NCBI GenBank assembly: GCA_900765095.1
Contig: CAAFRB010000082.1
Coordinates: 1-64,000 of the forward strand
Origin: Clostridia bacterium
Lineage (GTDB): Bacteria; Bacillota; Clostridia; TANB77; UBA1234
Length of the DNA: 64,000 bases
Reading direction: 5' to 3'
The position numbers and the translations under genes were made by a program. This document shows, one piece after another, positions 35,604 through 43,876 of the stretch; position 1 is the stretch's first letter, and every line of letters starts with the position of its first letter. Below the pieces are notes generated by a model. It saw only the letters and a list, made by a program, of their open reading frames with translations, searched no databases and was not told where the DNA came from.

Positions 35604-36512
35604 ATGATATCTGTAGTAATTCCTGTATACAATGAGGAAAAAGGAATTGTGCATAATGTAAATGAAATAATTAAGTGTTTGCCTGAAGATTATGAAGTTG
35701 TATTAGTTGATGATGGCTCGAAAGATTCGACTTGGCAAGAGATAGCTGAATTGTTTAATGAAAATCCAAGAGTAGTGGGTGTCAGGTTTAGTAGAAATTT
35801 TGGAAAGGAAGCTGCAGTGATGGCTGGTATTTCAACGGCTAAAGGAGATGCTGTGATTGTTATGGATTCTGATCTTCAGCATCCACCTGAATATATTCCT
35901 GGAATGATTGAAAAGTGGCAAGAGGGCTACAAGATTGTTGAAGCTGTGAAGAAGAGCAGAGGTAAAGAATCTTTTTTGTATAAAATAAGTACAGGCCTTT
36001 TTTATAAAACATTAAAAAAGATGTCTGGGCTAGATATGGCTAATTCAAGTGATTACAAGCTTTTGGATAGGACTGTGGTTGATAAAATAAAGGAGTTTAA
36101 AGAAGGACAATTATTCTTTAGAGGATTGGTTGATTGGGTTGGCTATGAAAGGTATGTTTTAAAAATCGATGTTAGAGAAAGAAAAATTGGCAAATCTAAG
36201 TTCAAATTTAAGTCTCTTTTTAAATTGGCTCTGAATGCAATAACATCATTTTCTTCATCTCTTTTATATATAACTGCATTTCTTGGTGGCCTATTTTTTA
36301 TAAGTGCCTTAATATTGGGTATTCAAACAATATACAATAAAGTAGTGGGAATATCTGCTAGTGGCTTTACTACGGTCATCTTGTTGCAACTTATAATAGG
36401 TTCGCTTGTGATGTTTTGCCTTGCTATTATTGGAATTTATATTGGTAAAATTTATGAAGAAGTTAAGAGAAGACCTCAATATATTATAAGTGAGATTAAA
36501 AGGAAGGATTAA
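35604..36512 (+). CDS. GT2 glycosyltransferase (GtrB/polyprenyl-phosphate sugar transferase type)
   Basis: A 302-residue membrane enzyme; ATG at 35604 follows AAAGGTGG. The GT2 domain shows VVIPVYNEEKGI, VLVDDGSKDST and the D-x-D-type VMDSDLQHPPEYIP. The acceptor region FRGLVDWVGYER and the following K/R-rich amphipathic stretch are typical of DPM1/GtrB enzymes. Two membrane helices end the protein (about 228-255 and 262-290). It would load a sugar, probably glucose, onto undecaprenyl phosphate at the cytosolic face. A GtrA-family small membrane protein is encoded 12 bases downstream, the usual partner. Confidence 0.93.
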   Translation: MISVVIPVYNEEKGIVHNVNEIIKCLPEDYEVVLVDDGSKDSTWQEIAELFNENPRVVGVRFSRNFGKEAAVMAGISTAKGDAVIVMDSDLQHPPEYIPGMIEKWQEGYKIVEAVKKSRGKESFLYKISTGLFYKTLKKMSGLDMANSSDYKLLDRTVVDKIKEFKEGQLFFRGLVDWVGYERYVLKIDVRERKIGKSKFKFKSLFKLALNAITSFSSSLLYITAFLGGLFFISALILGIQTIYNKVVGISASGFTTVILLQLIIGSLVMFCLAIIGIYIGKIYEEVKRRPQYIISEIKRKD

Positions 36513-36524
36513 GAGTGTTCTTAA

Positions 36525-36947
36525 ATGAATAAAATACTTGAAATTTTGAAAGATAAAGAAAAGATGAAACATTATATTACTTACGTGTTTTTTGGCGTTT
36601 TGACTACTCTCATTGATTGGGGCGTGCTATATTTATTTAGAACTTTTTTGCCGATGCTTGATAAAAATATTGCAAATGCAATTGCGATATTTTCTTCGAT
36701 TGTTTTTGCGTATTTTACAAATAGAAAGTATGTTTTTAAAAGTGTTGAGGAGAGCAGGGTTAAAGAGTTTCTCAAGTTTTTGCTTAGCCGCGGCTACACA
36801 TTTCTATTTCAAGTTATTGCATTTTGGATATTGGCAACATTGCTTAATTTGAATGAGTATGTTGTAAAGCTTGTTATTTCAGTTATCGTAGTTGTTTTAA
36901 ATTATGTAATTAGTAAGTTTTATGTGTTTAAGAAGAATGATGAGTAG
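36525..36947 (+). CDS. GtrA family membrane protein
   Basis: A 140-residue protein with four membrane helices. FFGVLTTLIDWGVLYLF and the FTNRKYVFKS signature (helix 2 end, about residues 64-73) are diagnostic of GtrA, and the C-terminal YVISKFYVFKKN repeats the pattern. GtrA proteins are thought to flip or present polyprenyl-linked sugars made by the adjacent GtrB-type enzyme for glycosylation of wall polymers. The gene starts 12 bases after the GT2 stop, so the two are translated from one message. A stop at 36947 precedes a strong promoter for the cysteine genes. Confidence 0.92.
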   Translation: MNKILEILKDKEKMKHYITYVFFGVLTTLIDWGVLYLFRTFLPMLDKNIANAIAIFSSIVFAYFTNRKYVFKSVEESRVKEFLKFLLSRGYTFLFQVIAFWILATLLNLNEYVVKLVISVIVVVLNYVISKFYVFKKNDE

Positions 36948-36997
36948 ATGTTTTTTTGGTTTTAATTGATTTTAAGATATGTGACTATAGTCTACAA

Positions 36998-37027
36998 TTG
37001 ACAAATTGCCACTTTATGACATATAAT
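36998..37027 (+). promoter_or_regulatory. Consensus promoter of the cysteine operon leader
   Basis: TTGACA (36998-37003), an 18-base spacer and TATAAT (37022-37027), both boxes perfect. It reads into the poly-Cys leader peptide 32 bases later. Confidence 0.9.
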
Positions 37028-37058
37028 ATGGAAGACGTAAGTGAAGGAGAAGATGTAT

Positions 37059-37100
37059 ATGAAAAAGTTTTTAATTGCTAATTGTTGCTGTTGTATGTAG
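37059..37100 (+). CDS. Poly-cysteine leader peptide of the cysteine operon
   Basis: A 13-codon ORF, MKKFLIANCCCCM, with AGGAG (37045-37049) nine bases before its ATG. Codons 9-12 are TGT TGC TGT TGT, four Cys in a row, just before ATG and the TAG stop. It lies 32 bases downstream of a consensus promoter and upstream of alternative hairpins ending in a Rho-independent terminator, with cysteine synthase-like and cysS genes beyond. I infer a ribosome-mediated attenuator: low Cys-tRNA stalls ribosomes at these codons. Four adjacent Cys in 13 residues is very unlikely by chance. A secreted or metal-binding micropeptide is the main alternative. Confidence 0.82.
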   Translation: MKKFLIANCCCCM

Positions 37101-37228
37101 AGTACTCATGTCTATTGTGGAGGTGGGTACTGTTTCTCATGCCTACAATAGTGATTAAAAATTTTTTGTTTACAATGAATGGGCTATGTAGGTAATAAGA
37201 AAAGTACTTACATAGCTTTTTGTTTAAT
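37101..37228 (+). promoter_or_regulatory. Cysteine attenuator: alternative hairpins and terminator
   Basis: Four segments: 1 = CTATTGTGG (37112-37120), 2 = CCTACAATAG (37142-37151), 3 = CTATGTAGG (37184-37192), 4 = ACTTACATAG (37206-37215). 1 pairs with 2 (9 bp); 2 can instead pair with 3 (one-base bulge); 3 pairs with 4 in a 12-bp stem (37183-37194 with 37205-37216) followed by TTTTT, a clear terminator. So 2:3 excludes 3:4, as in classical amino-acid attenuators. The leader stop-codon region TGTAG (37096-37100) plus CATG (37107-37110) can also pair with CATG-C-CTACA (37138-37147), giving the ribosome a direct way to affect segment 2. Confidence 0.75.
37183..37228 (+). terminator. Rho-independent terminator of the cysteine leader
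   Basis: GCTATGTAGGTA pairs with TACTTACATAGC-type arm (12 bp with one G-U) around a 10-base loop, then TTTTTGTTTAATTT. It lies about 175 bases before the first structural gene, so it would stop transcription early. Confidence 0.85.
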
Positions 37229-37248
37229 TTATGCGAGTTTTTTTAGTT

Positions 37249-37298
37249 AAAAACTCTTGATGGTGAAGGGCTGAAAATCTTTGACTTTCATCTTTCTT
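37249..37298 (-). repeat. Dispersed intergenic element, copy D (diverged)
   Basis: Read on the minus strand from 37298 it starts AAGAAAGATGAAAGTC, contains ATTTTCAGCCCTT and reaches AGAGTTTTTAA at the same distance as copies A-C. A second AAGAGTTTTCGA lies just outside it (37313-37302, minus). On the plus strand this gives a direct repeat AAAACTCTTGA at 37250 and 37305. It sits between the leader terminator and the cysteine synthase gene. Confidence 0.5.
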
Positions 37299-37401
37299 GA
37301 ATCGAAAACTCTTGAGAGGTGAAAGAGCTAAATTTTATTATGTTCGTTAGATAGTAGTGATGGAAAAATTGCTATTTTGATAGTGATGAGGAGGGGTTTG
37401 T

Positions 37402-38367
37402 ATGAGTAATGTTATTGGAAATACGCCTATGATAAAGATTTGTTATGAATATAATGGGGTGCGCAAACATATATACACAAAACTTGAATATTTTAATTTG
37501 ACTGGTAGCATAAAAGATAGAGTTGCAGATAGAATTCTAAGGAATGCTAAAAAATCTGGTGAATTAAAAGAGGGTATGAAAATTGTTGAAGCAACTAGTG
37601 GTAATACTGGAATATCTGTTTCTGCTATTGGAACAAGGTTAGGACACGAAGTGTGCATATTTATGCCAGACTGGTCAAGTAAAGAACGTGTGGAATTGAT
37701 GAAAAGCTATGGTGCAACTGTGATTTTAAAGTCAAAAGAAGATGGCGGATTTGTTGAATGTGTTGATGCGTCTAGGAGGTTTGCGAAGGAAAATAAGGCT
37801 TTTTTGGTTAATCAATTTTCAAACATTGAAAACTTTAATGCGCATTATTATGGTACTGCAGAAGAGATTTTAAATGATGTTCATGAAAAGATTTCTGCAT
37901 TTGTTTCTGGTGTTGGCACTGGTGGCACGCTTATGGGAATTGGTAAGAGGTTAAAGAAAGAGTGTGGAAATGTTGATATCATAGCTCTCGAACCAGATAA
38001 AATGCCGATAATTTCTACTGGAAAGATGATATCTCAACACAAGATTGAAGGGATTGGAGACGACTTTGTGCCGGATTTAGTGGACAAAAGTGCAATCGAT
38101 GATATAATTTTGATTAACGATGATGATGCTATAAATATGTCTAGAAGGTTATCAAAAGAGTTAGGACTTGGGGTTGGCATTTCTTCTGGTGCTAATTTAA
38201 TTGCGAGTGTTTTAGCTAATGAAAGAAAGTCTTATAATGGTGCTGTTGTTACTGTATTTGCAGATGATAATAAAAAATATCTTTCGACAGAACTTTCAAA
38301 TGAAATAGATAATAATACAAGTTATGAATCTAATAAAATTAAATTAATAGATTATGAAGTGATATAA
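37402..38367 (+). CDS. cysK: Cysteine synthase family PLP enzyme
   Basis: A 321-residue fold-type II PLP enzyme; ATG follows GAGGAGGGG. Features: IGNTPMIKI, LTGSIKDR with the PLP Lys38, the substrate loop ATSGNTG (64-70), and the phosphate loop GVGTGGT (170-176). It would make cysteine from O-acetylserine and sulfide, or act as the beta-synthase half of a transsulfuration route; the sequence does not separate these. The loop after the PLP Lys reads FNLTGSIKDR rather than the usual NPxGSxKDR. Its position behind a Cys-codon leader and directly before cysS supports a role in cysteine supply, and the operon would be induced when Cys-tRNA is low. Confidence 0.88.
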   Translation: MSNVIGNTPMIKICYEYNGVRKHIYTKLEYFNLTGSIKDRVADRILRNAKKSGELKEGMKIVEATSGNTGISVSAIGTRLGHEVCIFMPDWSSKERVELMKSYGATVILKSKEDGGFVECVDASRRFAKENKAFLVNQFSNIENFNAHYYGTAEEILNDVHEKISAFVSGVGTGGTLMGIGKRLKKECGNVDIIALEPDKMPIISTGKMISQHKIEGIGDDFVPDLVDKSAIDDIILINDDDAINMSRRLSKELGLGVGISSGANLIASVLANERKSYNGAVVTVFADDNKKYLSTELSNEIDNNTSYESNKIKLIDYEVI

Positions 38368-38387
38368 AATATATAGGAGGTTTTTAT

Positions 38388-39851
38388 ATGAAAATATATA
38401 ATTCAATGACTGGTAAAAAAGAAGAATTTAAACCGTTAAATGGTAACAATGTAAATATGTACGCTTGTGGAATTACAGTATATGACTTATCTCATATTGG
38501 TCATGCACGTCAAGCAATGGTGTATGCAATGATTACAGATTATTTGAGATATAGAGGATATAATGTTAAATATGTGCGTAATTACACAGATGTTGATGAC
38601 AAAATAATAAAGAAAGCTAATGAATATGGAAAGAATGCTCTAGATTTTTCAAGAGAACAAATTGAGGAAAATGAAAAAGATATGGCTGGTTTACACATCA
38701 CAGATGCAGATGTTAAGCCAAAAGCTTCTGAGTATATAGATAAAATAATTAACTTTGTAGCAAAGCTTATTGAAAAAGGTTATGCATACGTTACACCAAA
38801 TGGAGATGTGTATTATAGAGTTAGAAACTTTAGAGAATACGGAAAACTTTCACACAGAAATGTTGATGATATGTTAAATGGTGTTAGAATTGAACTTGAA
38901 GAGGGTAAGGAAGATCCTATTGATTTTGCACTTTGGAAATCTGCTAAAGAAGGAGAAATTTCATGGAATTCACCATGGGGAAAAGGTAGACCAGGTTGGC
39001 ATATTGAGTGCTCTGTTATGGCATTAGATACTTTAGGTGAGACTATTGATATTCATGGTGGTGGTAGAGACTTGATATTTCCACATCATGAGAATGAAAT
39101 TGCACAAAGTGAAGCTTTGACAGGAAAGACATTTGCAGATTACTGGTCTCATTGCGGACTTATTAAGATAAATGGCGAAAAAATGAGTAAATCTCTTGGA
39201 AACTCGCTTACAATAAGAGATGCATTAAAGATGTATAATTATGAAGTACTAAAATTTGTAATGTTTTCAAAGCATTATTCTTCTGATATTGATATACTAG
39301 ATAATGATTATACTTTGGCAGAAAGTCAAATGTATTATTTCTATAATACAATAAAGGCTATGGAAGACTTTATAAATCAGTATAATGGTGATGCTACAGG
39401 CGAAAAGTTGGAAGATGATATTTCTTTAAAGATTAAAGAGGATTTTATCAATGTTATGGATGATGATTTTAATACTCCAGCTGCAATAGCTAACTTACAT
39501 GCTATCTTTAAATATGCTAATGGTATTTTAAAGGCGGTAAAGAAAGATAACAGACAAAAAACAGCAAATACATTAAAGGCCATTTTAGATGAAGTAAAAG
39601 ACGCATATAAAGTTATTGGTTTCTTTACACAAGAACCAGAAAAGTTTATATCTGAATTGAAGATTAAATATTTGAATAAACTTGGAATAGAAGAGAATGA
39701 AATACTTTCTAAAATAGAAGAAAGAAAAGAAGCAAAGAAAAATAAGGACTATGAGACAGCAGATAAAATTAGAAGCGAACTTGATGAAAAGGGAATTATT
39801 TTAAATGATACAGTTAATGGTACTGTATGGGATGTAAAAGCTTTGTATTAA
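38388..39851 (+). CDS. cysS: Cysteinyl-tRNA synthetase
   Basis: A 487-residue class I aminoacyl-tRNA synthetase; ATG follows AGGAGG. Signatures: the zinc/cysteine-binding C27 in MYACGITVYDLSHIGHA, with HIGH at 36-39, WHIECSVMALDTLG, HGGGRDLIFPHHENEIAQ and KMSKS (265-269). The C-terminal anticodon-binding region ends RKNKDYETADKIRSELDEKGI..VNGTVWDVK, as in bacterial CysRS. It charges tRNA-Cys; the only tRNA-Cys gene in the window lies at 59.2 kb. It lies 20 bases downstream of the cysteine synthase gene, so both fall under the poly-Cys leader attenuator. No T-box is present upstream, although T-boxes commonly control cysS in this phylum. Confidence 0.97.
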   Translation: MKIYNSMTGKKEEFKPLNGNNVNMYACGITVYDLSHIGHARQAMVYAMITDYLRYRGYNVKYVRNYTDVDDKIIKKANEYGKNALDFSREQIEENEKDMAGLHITDADVKPKASEYIDKIINFVAKLIEKGYAYVTPNGDVYYRVRNFREYGKLSHRNVDDMLNGVRIELEEGKEDPIDFALWKSAKEGEISWNSPWGKGRPGWHIECSVMALDTLGETIDIHGGGRDLIFPHHENEIAQSEALTGKTFADYWSHCGLIKINGEKMSKSLGNSLTIRDALKMYNYEVLKFVMFSKHYSSDIDILDNDYTLAESQMYYFYNTIKAMEDFINQYNGDATGEKLEDDISLKIKEDFINVMDDDFNTPAAIANLHAIFKYANGILKAVKKDNRQKTANTLKAILDEVKDAYKVIGFFTQEPEKFISELKIKYLNKLGIEENEILSKIEERKEAKKNKDYETADKIRSELDEKGIILNDTVNGTVWDVKALY

Positions 39852-39868
39852 TACGTTTGAGGTTTTAT

Positions 39869-40771
39869 ATGGAAGAAAGATATAATCACTTAAATAAGTA
39901 TTTGAAAGAAAAATTTGGAGAACGTGTTTTGAAAATATGTATAGATGGTGGCTTTACTTGTCCAAATAGAGATGGCTCAAAGGGAAGTCGTGGGTGCGTT
40001 TTTTGTAGTGAAAGAGGTTCAGGAGAACATCTAAGAAATATTGCAATTGAAACGCAAGTAAAAAATCATATTGCGTCATATAGAGGAGAGAGGGCAAATA
40101 AATTTATTGCATATTTTCAGAATTTTTCTAACACTTATGATACTGTTCAAAATTTGAAAATTAAATATGATTCTGCACTTTGTGATGATAGAATTGTAGG
40201 GCTTGAGATTGCTACACGACCTGATTGTATAAATGAAGAGATTGCGAAGCTACTTGAAGAGTATACGAAGAAATATTATGTTGTTGTTGAACTTGGTCTT
40301 CAAACATCAAATGATGAAATTGGCAAATTGATAAATAGGTGTTATACAACAAAAGATTTTGAAGAGGCTGTGAAATTGCTTGCAGAGCATAATATTGAAG
40401 TTGTAGCACATGTTATGGTCGGATTACCAAACGAAACTTTTGAGGATATCGCAAATACAATTAATTTTTTGAATGAGCAGAAAATAAGTGGTATAAAGAT
40501 TCACTCGACATATATTGTCAAAGATACTGTTCTTGAGCAAATGTATAAAGATGGATTGTACACTCCAATGCAACTAGATGAGTATATAAATAGGGCTTGC
40601 TATATTATTTCACACTTGAGAAAAGACGTGATTATACATAGAGTTTCGGGAGATGCACCTAAAGATAAATTGGTTGCTCCAGAGTGGAATGCTCACAAAA
40701 AGTGGATAATGAATGGAATTGATAAAAAGCTTAGAGAAGAGGATTTGTGGCAAGGCAAATATTTAGATTGA
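39869..40771 (+). CDS. TIGR01212/YhcC-family radical SAM protein
   Basis: A 300-residue protein, the normal length of this family; ATG at 39869 follows GAGG at 7 bases, and the gene begins 17 bases after cysS. The cluster Cys are C31, C43 and C46 in TCPNRDGSKGSRGCVFC, the wide-spaced motif of the YhcC group. YFQNFSNTY, EIATRPDCI, VELGLQTSNDE and HVMVGLPNET follow in family order. Its reaction is unknown; members are related to the oxygen-independent coproporphyrinogen oxidase and Elp3 radical SAM lines. Probably co-transcribed with cysK and cysS, although this gene combination is likely incidental. Confidence 0.9.
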   Translation: MEERYNHLNKYLKEKFGERVLKICIDGGFTCPNRDGSKGSRGCVFCSERGSGEHLRNIAIETQVKNHIASYRGERANKFIAYFQNFSNTYDTVQNLKIKYDSALCDDRIVGLEIATRPDCINEEIAKLLEEYTKKYYVVVELGLQTSNDEIGKLINRCYTTKDFEEAVKLLAEHNIEVVAHVMVGLPNETFEDIANTINFLNEQKISGIKIHSTYIVKDTVLEQMYKDGLYTPMQLDEYINRACYIISHLRKDVIIHRVSGDAPKDKLVAPEWNAHKKWIMNGIDKKLREEDLWQGKYLD

Positions 40772-40856
40772 TTTGCAAATTGGCTAAATAGGTGATATAA
40801 TACGACTGTCTTGACTTAAAAATGAGTGGAAATAATAATTTAAGGAAGCGAGAAGT

Positions 40857-41462
40857 ATGGATTTAGATTTAAACTTTAATAGCGAAAAAGAAAATTTTGA
40901 AATACTAAATGATACATTAAGAGAGGTGGTTAGTACATTGGAGAGTAGCTTTAAGCTAACTAGAGAGGCAAGAAGTCTTATCAATGAAAGTATTGCTACT
41001 TTGCTGAAAAAATATGTACAAACAAATAATTTAGAAAGATGCTATTATGTAAAAAATATTACGCCAGACAGTAACATTTGTTTTGTACATAGTTTTACCT
41101 CGGATAAAAAAGAATTTCAGAATATTTCTTTATCTGAATTACCATTAGATGTGAAAATTGGAGATGTGTTAATCACTGAAAATAACTCTTTTAAAGTAGA
41201 TGAGAAAATTACTAACGAGGCTTGGAATTTAAAGAAAAGAATTATTGAAGCTAGTAAGAATTCTAGAAGTATTTTTGAAATCGAAGGAAAAAAGTATATG
41301 GTTTGTGATAAAAGCGATGAAAGAGAAGAAGCAAGAATGAGTTTAAAAGACTTTGACACGAACAAAGAATTCTGGGGAATTGGCATATCAAAAGAACTTT
41401 ACGATAATATTAAATATGGTTCAACTGTAGAATACAGAGAAGGCAAATATTACATTTGCTAA
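40857..41462 (+). CDS. Hypothetical protein, 201 residues
   Basis: ATG follows GGAAGCGAG. The N-terminal 60 residues are helical and acidic (LNFNSEKENFEILNDTLREVV). The middle (residues 65-125) is beta-rich with LSELPLDVKIGDVLITENNSFKVDEKIT, which loosely resembles the small DUF3006 barrel (LP-x-x-x-x-x-GDVL). The end contains EFWGIGISKELYDNIKYGSTVEYREGKYYIC. No signal peptide or membrane helix. I cannot assign a function. It is followed by its own terminator and has no close partner gene. Confidence 0.7.
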   Translation: MDLDLNFNSEKENFEILNDTLREVVSTLESSFKLTREARSLINESIATLLKKYVQTNNLERCYYVKNITPDSNICFVHSFTSDKKEFQNISLSELPLDVKIGDVLITENNSFKVDEKITNEAWNLKKRIIEASKNSRSIFEIEGKKYMVCDKSDEREEARMSLKDFDTNKEFWGIGISKELYDNIKYGSTVEYREGKYYIC

Positions 41463-41465
41463 AAT

Positions 41466-41506
41466 AAAAAGCATGGATAGATTACAAGCTATCCATGCTT
41501 TTTTTG
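41466..41506 (+). terminator. Terminator
   Basis: AAAAAGCATGGATAG pairs with CTATCCATGCTTTTT and continues as T-run, immediately after the hypothetical gene. Confidence 0.9.
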
Positions 41507-41508
41507 TT

Positions 41509-41529
41509 ATGGAGCACACTGTGCTCCAT
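41509..41529. repeat. Short perfect hairpin
   Basis: ATGGAGCAC-ACT-GTGCTCCAT: nine-bp arms with a three-base loop, no T-tail. A similar small hairpin (TTGTAGC-GGA-GCTACAA) is at 53699-53715. Role unknown; possibly a regulatory or repetitive extragenic palindrome. Confidence 0.6.
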
Positions 41530-41623
41530 GAATCGATTTTGTTTCGTTACTTAGTTTAAGAAGTTTTATTCTATGAGATATACGGAGCTCAGCTATAAGT
41601 TTTATGGATTTTTTGTGAATGTA

Positions 41624-41671
41624 TTGACTTTAAATTTACATAGTGCTATTATTAGTTAGATTTCGAACTAA
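41624..41671 (+). promoter_or_regulatory. Promoter and MarR operator of the exporter operon
   Basis: TTGACT (41624-41629), 17-base spacer, TATTAT (41647-41652). The inverted repeat TTAGTT (41652-41657) / AACTAA (41666-41671) covers the transcription start region, the expected place for autorepression by the MarR protein. Confidence 0.7.
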
Positions 41672-41685
41672 TTGGAGGGAATGCA

Positions 41686-42168
41686 ATGAATGAATACAAA
41701 AATCTGCTAATCCCTAAGCTTGGCATGATGGCTAAGTCTGTTAGACTTATGCAAGATGATAGACTTAATTCACAAAATATAACTGCAAAACAGGCTATGA
41801 CTTTGGGATATATTGTTATGCAAAATAAACATGGAAATGTTGTAAATCAAAAAAATATTGAAAAGGAATTTCATCTTACGGCTTCAACGGTTACAAGTCT
41901 TATTGAAAAACTTGAAAAGACTGGATATATAACTAGAAGTGCGAGTAAAACTGATAGTAGATGCAATATATTAAAACCAACAAAAGAAGCTTTAGCGTTT
42001 AATGATGAGATTGTAAAGAATATTGAATTGATTGAAAATAGCGTTTTAGAAGGTATTTCTTCTGACGAAAAGAAAATCTTCGAAGATGTACTTGATAAAA
42101 TGTTTGGAAATATTATTAGGATGAAGGAGGAGTACGAAAATGATAAAACAGCTTGCAAAAAGTGTTAG
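41686..42168 (+). CDS. MarR-family transcriptional regulator
   Basis: A 160-residue winged-helix regulator; ATG follows GGAGGG. The winged helix-turn-helix covers about residues 50-110 (NQKNIEKEFHLTASTVTSLIEKLEKTGYITRSAS), with the wing Arg/Asp of SKTDSRCNIL. It should repress its own operon through the palindrome at 41652-41671 until a ligand binds. The C-terminus ends KTACKKC, and these Cys could give redox sensitivity, though that is speculative. Its last 29 bases overlap the first ABC gene, so MarR and both exporter subunits are translationally coupled. This MarR-ABC-ABC order is common for drug-efflux operons in Firmicutes. Confidence 0.93.
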   Translation: MNEYKNLLIPKLGMMAKSVRLMQDDRLNSQNITAKQAMTLGYIVMQNKHGNVVNQKNIEKEFHLTASTVTSLIEKLEKTGYITRSASKTDSRCNILKPTKEALAFNDEIVKNIELIENSVLEGISSDEKKIFEDVLDKMFGNIIRMKEEYENDKTACKKC

Positions 42169-43876
42169 GGAATATAAGAAAAAAGCTTTGCTTTCACCTG
42201 TATTAATTACACTGGAAGTTGTGTTTGAAGTTATTACGACATATTTGGTAAAGGATTTAATTGATGCTGTTGAAATGGGCAGTATGGACACAATCATAAG
42301 AATTGGAGCTTTAGTTATTTTTATAGCATTATTAGCTTTGCTTTTTGGTGTGCTAGGTGGAAAAGTTGCGTGCGAAGCTTCCGGTGGCTTTGCTAAAAAT
42401 TTGAGACATGATTTATATTACAAAATTCAAGAGTTTTCTTTTGCAAATATAGATAAGTTTTCTACATCAAGTATTGTAACTAGGCTTACAACGGATGTAT
42501 CTCGTATACAACGTGCTTTTCAAATGATGATACGAATAACGTTTAGAGCACCGCTTATGCTTATTTTCTCAATGATTATGTTATACACGTTAAATGCAAA
42601 ATTAGCTAATATAATACTTTGTATTATTCCATTTTTAGTTATTGGATTTTTAATAATTATGTACTTTGCTTTTCCAACATTTGAAAAAATGTTTAAGACA
42701 TATGATGAGTTAAACAATGTTGTTCAAGAAAATGTTAGGGGAGTTAGAGTTGTAAAAGCTTTTGTTAACGAAGACTTTGAAAAGCAAAAGTTTAATAAAA
42801 TTTCAAAGAAAATATATGATTTATCTGTAAAAGCAGAAGGACTTACAACTTACGGAAGACCTTTGATGCAAGCTGCTATGTACGTTGGTATGATACTAAT
42901 ATCTTGGGTGAGTGCAAAAGCGATTATTGCGGGCGATATGACGACTGGTGCACTTTCTACTGCTATTGCTTATGCTATGCAGATACTTAGTAGTTTAATG
43001 ATGCTTTCAATGATATTTGTTATGATGATAATGTCAAAGGCGTCTGCTGAAAGAGTTTTTGAAATTTTGAATGAAGAAGTAGATTTGAAGAATCATGAAA
43101 ATCCTGTTATGGATGTTAAAGATGGTTCTATTGAATTTAAAAATGTTGATTTTAGTTATGTTAAAGATGAAAATAAACTTGCACTTAAAAACGTTAATTT
43201 GAAAATAAAATCTGGAGAAACAATTGGTATAATTGGTGGAACTGGTAGTTCTAAGACTACATTAGTTCAAATGATTCCAAGATTATATGATGCAACTTCA
43301 GGCGAAGTGTTAGTTGGTGGAGTTAATGTTAAGGATTATGATATTGAAACATTGAGGAATCAAGTGGCAATGGTTCTTCAAAAAAATGAATTGTTTTCTG
43401 GAACCATTAAAGAAAATATTCGTTGGGGAAATGAAAATGCAACAGATGAGGAAGTTATTAAGGTTTGCAAACTTGCACAGGCTGACGACTTTGTGAATAG
43501 TTTCCCTGATAAGTATGATACTCATATTGAGCAAGGTGGTACGAACGTTTCTGGTGGTCAGAAGCAAAGACTTTGCATAGCAAGAGCTTTGCTTAAAAAG
43601 CCAAAGATTTTGATTTTGGATGATTCAACTAGTGCTGTTGATACAAGGACTGATGCTTTGATAAGAAAAGCGTTTAAGGAAGAGATTCCTAACACAACAA
43701 AGATTATTATTGCACAAAGAATTGCTTCTGTTGAAGATGCTGATAAGATTATTGTTTTGAATGAAGGTAAAGTTGAAGCTGTTGGAAATCATGAATATCT
43801 AATGAAGAACAGCGAAATATATAAAGAAGTATATACTTCTCAAAAGAAAGGAGGAAGTGAAGATGAGACCAAATAG
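42140..43876 (+). CDS. Heterodimeric ABC exporter subunit 1 (degenerate site)
   Basis: A 578-residue half-transporter with six membrane helices (about residues 18-290) and a nucleotide-binding domain. Walker A is GGTGSSKTT near residue 366 (Ser where Gly is usual), the signature is VSGGQKQR, and Walker B ends LILDDSTSAVD, with Asp in place of the catalytic Glu. Such a degenerate site is typical for one half of heterodimeric exporters like BmrCD or TM287/288. The second half with an intact site is the next gene, which overlaps by 14 bases. It would extrude drugs or lipophilic compounds. GGAGGAG stands before its ATG within the MarR coding sequence. Confidence 0.93.
   Translation: MIKQLAKSVREYKKKALLSPVLITLEVVFEVITTYLVKDLIDAVEMGSMDTIIRIGALVIFIALLALLFGVLGGKVACEASGGFAKNLRHDLYYKIQEFSFANIDKFSTSSIVTRLTTDVSRIQRAFQMMIRITFRAPLMLIFSMIMLYTLNAKLANIILCIIPFLVIGFLIIMYFAFPTFEKMFKTYDELNNVVQENVRGVRVVKAFVNEDFEKQKFNKISKKIYDLSVKAEGLTTYGRPLMQAAMYVGMILISWVSAKAIIAGDMTTGALSTAIAYAMQILSSLMMLSMIFVMMIMSKASAERVFEILNEEVDLKNHENPVMDVKDGSIEFKNVDFSYVKDENKLALKNVNLKIKSGETIGIIGGTGSSKTTLVQMIPRLYDATSGEVLVGGVNVKDYDIETLRNQVAMVLQKNELFSGTIKENIRWGNENATDEEVIKVCKLAQADDFVNSFPDKYDTHIEQGGTNVSGGQKQRLCIARALLKKPKILILDDSTSAVDTRTDALIRKAFKEEIPNTTKIIIAQRIASVEDADKIIVLNEGKVEAVGNHEYLMKNSEIYKEVYTSQKKGGSEDETK

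Noticed and set aside
37112..37168. First leader hairpin (1:2) as an independent terminator
   Set aside because: The T-run (37162-37167) starts 10 bases after the stem, too far for Rho-independent termination; better seen as the competing structure of the attenuator.
37028..37401. T-box riboswitch upstream of cysS
   Set aside because: No TGGxACCGCG-type antiterminator box or specifier stem found; the leader instead has a translated poly-Cys ORF.
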